Origin: Trogon surrucura
Lineage: Eukaryota > Chordata > Aves > Trogoniformes > Trogonidae
Assembly (NCBI GenBank): GCA_020746105.1
Contig: CM036618.1
Location: 45,786,014-45,850,013 of the forward strand
Direction: 5' to 3'
Length of the DNA: 64,000 bases
A program made the position numbers and the translations under genes. The notes under the pieces were generated by a model. That model searched no databases. It was not told where the DNA came from and saw nothing but the letters and a program-made list of their open reading frames with translations. Each line of letters starts with the position of its first letter. Position 1 is the first letter of the stretch. Below, one piece after another: positions 63,188 through 64,000 of this stretch.

Positions 63188-64000
63188 CACTGTTTTTAAA
63201 TGTTTTAAAATACTTTTGTCAGCAAGCTATTTTATATAAATAAATTCTGTGGACTGTCTCTTTTTATAAGACAGAACAAATGCATATTTTTACAAAATTT
63301 AATGAGCAATTTGAAACCTTTTTATGTTTTGAGGCATTTTATTGATTCTTATTATATTAATATACCTTAATTTCTTTCATTTTATTTTTTCCTATTATTT
63401 TACTTATTTCTCAACCTATATCTTAATTTTCTGTATTTAACCATTAGAAGTGGAGAGTGTACAAAAGCTAGGTGGTAAAAATTTCTGAAAACTAATTGTC
63501 TCTAGAAATGTAGGAAAGCAAAATAAAATTGATTTTTAAAAATGAGATTTTTTTTTTTATGTTATCCATATATGTTATTTTACTAATTCAAGTGCTCAGT
63601 AACTACTTGAAGTTTTTTTATGATGTACCTGATCATTATATGTTGACCTGTTCCTGTATTTCTGTCTCTGCTATATGGACTTTAAATATGTTTAAATTAA
63701 TAATTGAAATTCTTGTTTTGCAAATGAAATTTAACTTGCTCTGCCTAAGTTCTTTTTGGTATTTTACTGGAATGCTCTATTCAAAGATATGTCATTTTCT
63801 ACTAAATGTCTTTCTAATTCTTTTGTGCAATTGATACTTCTCCCCTGGGCCCAGCTACTTAGTGGGTATTATTGAACAAGTGTCTTTTATAGGATCTAAA
63901 AAAATGCAGTGTTATGTGAAAGAAATGTTTAAAAATGTGCATGGACTGTTTAGGAATATGCTTAGTGAATATTAAGCAAACACCTGAAGTTCCTGTGCTG
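63188..64000. other. Unique AT-rich non-coding DNA
   Basis: No gene or recognised repeat. A 101-codon frame at 63529-63834 is hydrophobic because of T-richness and is not supported as coding. Confidence 0.5.

Noticed and set aside
1-64000. CRISPR arrays, tRNA, rRNA, operons or prophage
   Set aside because: No regular spacer-repeat structure, no recognisable tRNA A/B boxes with cloverleaf, and no prokaryotic gene density; the window is clearly vertebrate.

Overview
This looks like a piece of bird nuclear chromosome. The evidence is the repeat content: many CR1 LINE copies, most 5'-truncated and several ending in an ATTCTGTGATT-like tail, plus avian-type endogenous-retrovirus solo LTRs, in AT-rich, mostly non-coding DNA with short microsatellites. 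Species cannot be decided from the sequence. No bacterial, plasmid or organellar feature is present, and I found no complete protein-coding gene, rRNA, tRNA or CRISPR array. The window reads as intron and/or intergenic DNA.

Layout. 1-3.3 kb: unique DNA with one antisense CR1 tail. 3.3-6.85 kb: a long, decayed plus-strand CR1 whose reverse-transcriptase region is interrupted by a 376-bp solo LTR with matching terminal repeats and a perfect 6-bp target-site duplication. 6.85-12.3 kb: unique DNA with one unassigned short ORF. 12.3-17 kb: fragments of a much older antisense CR1-type element, an AT-rich tract and a 5'-incomplete solo LTR. 17-21.4 kb: unique AT-rich DNA with TA microsatellites. 21.4-22.4 kb: a minus-strand solo LTR carrying a TTCTCG/TTCTCC hexamer array. 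22.5-40.5 kb: mostly unique DNA with small CR1 tails and, at 32.4 kb, the one convincing protein-coding exon. It has an open reading frame, an acceptor and a donor, and encodes a hydrophobic leader followed by a segment resembling the prodomain of kexin/furin-type proprotein convertases.

40.9-43.65 kb: a Tc1-like DNA transposon with TA target site, inverted repeats of about 205 bp and a broken DD34E transposase. A 1.19-kb solo LTR of the same family as the one at 15.5-16.2 kb lies inside it. 43.65-51.7 kb: unique DNA that looks like possible conserved regulatory sequence around 43.9-45.0 kb, a TTTGG pentamer array and a doubtful exon-like GC-rich island near 49 kb. 51.7-55.65 kb: three CR1 copies. 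61.3-63.2 kb: a complex cluster with a perfect 25-bp tandem duplication, a 123-bp segment almost identical to one 6.3 kb upstream, a CR1 flanked by 104-bp direct repeats, and a TA microsatellite.

No set of genes here works together as a pathway. The main story is layered transposition: old CR1, then Tc1 and younger CR1, then retroviral LTRs inserted into them. The points most worth checking are the convertase-like exon, the nested Tc1/LTR structure and the duplicated CR1-CR1 junction.
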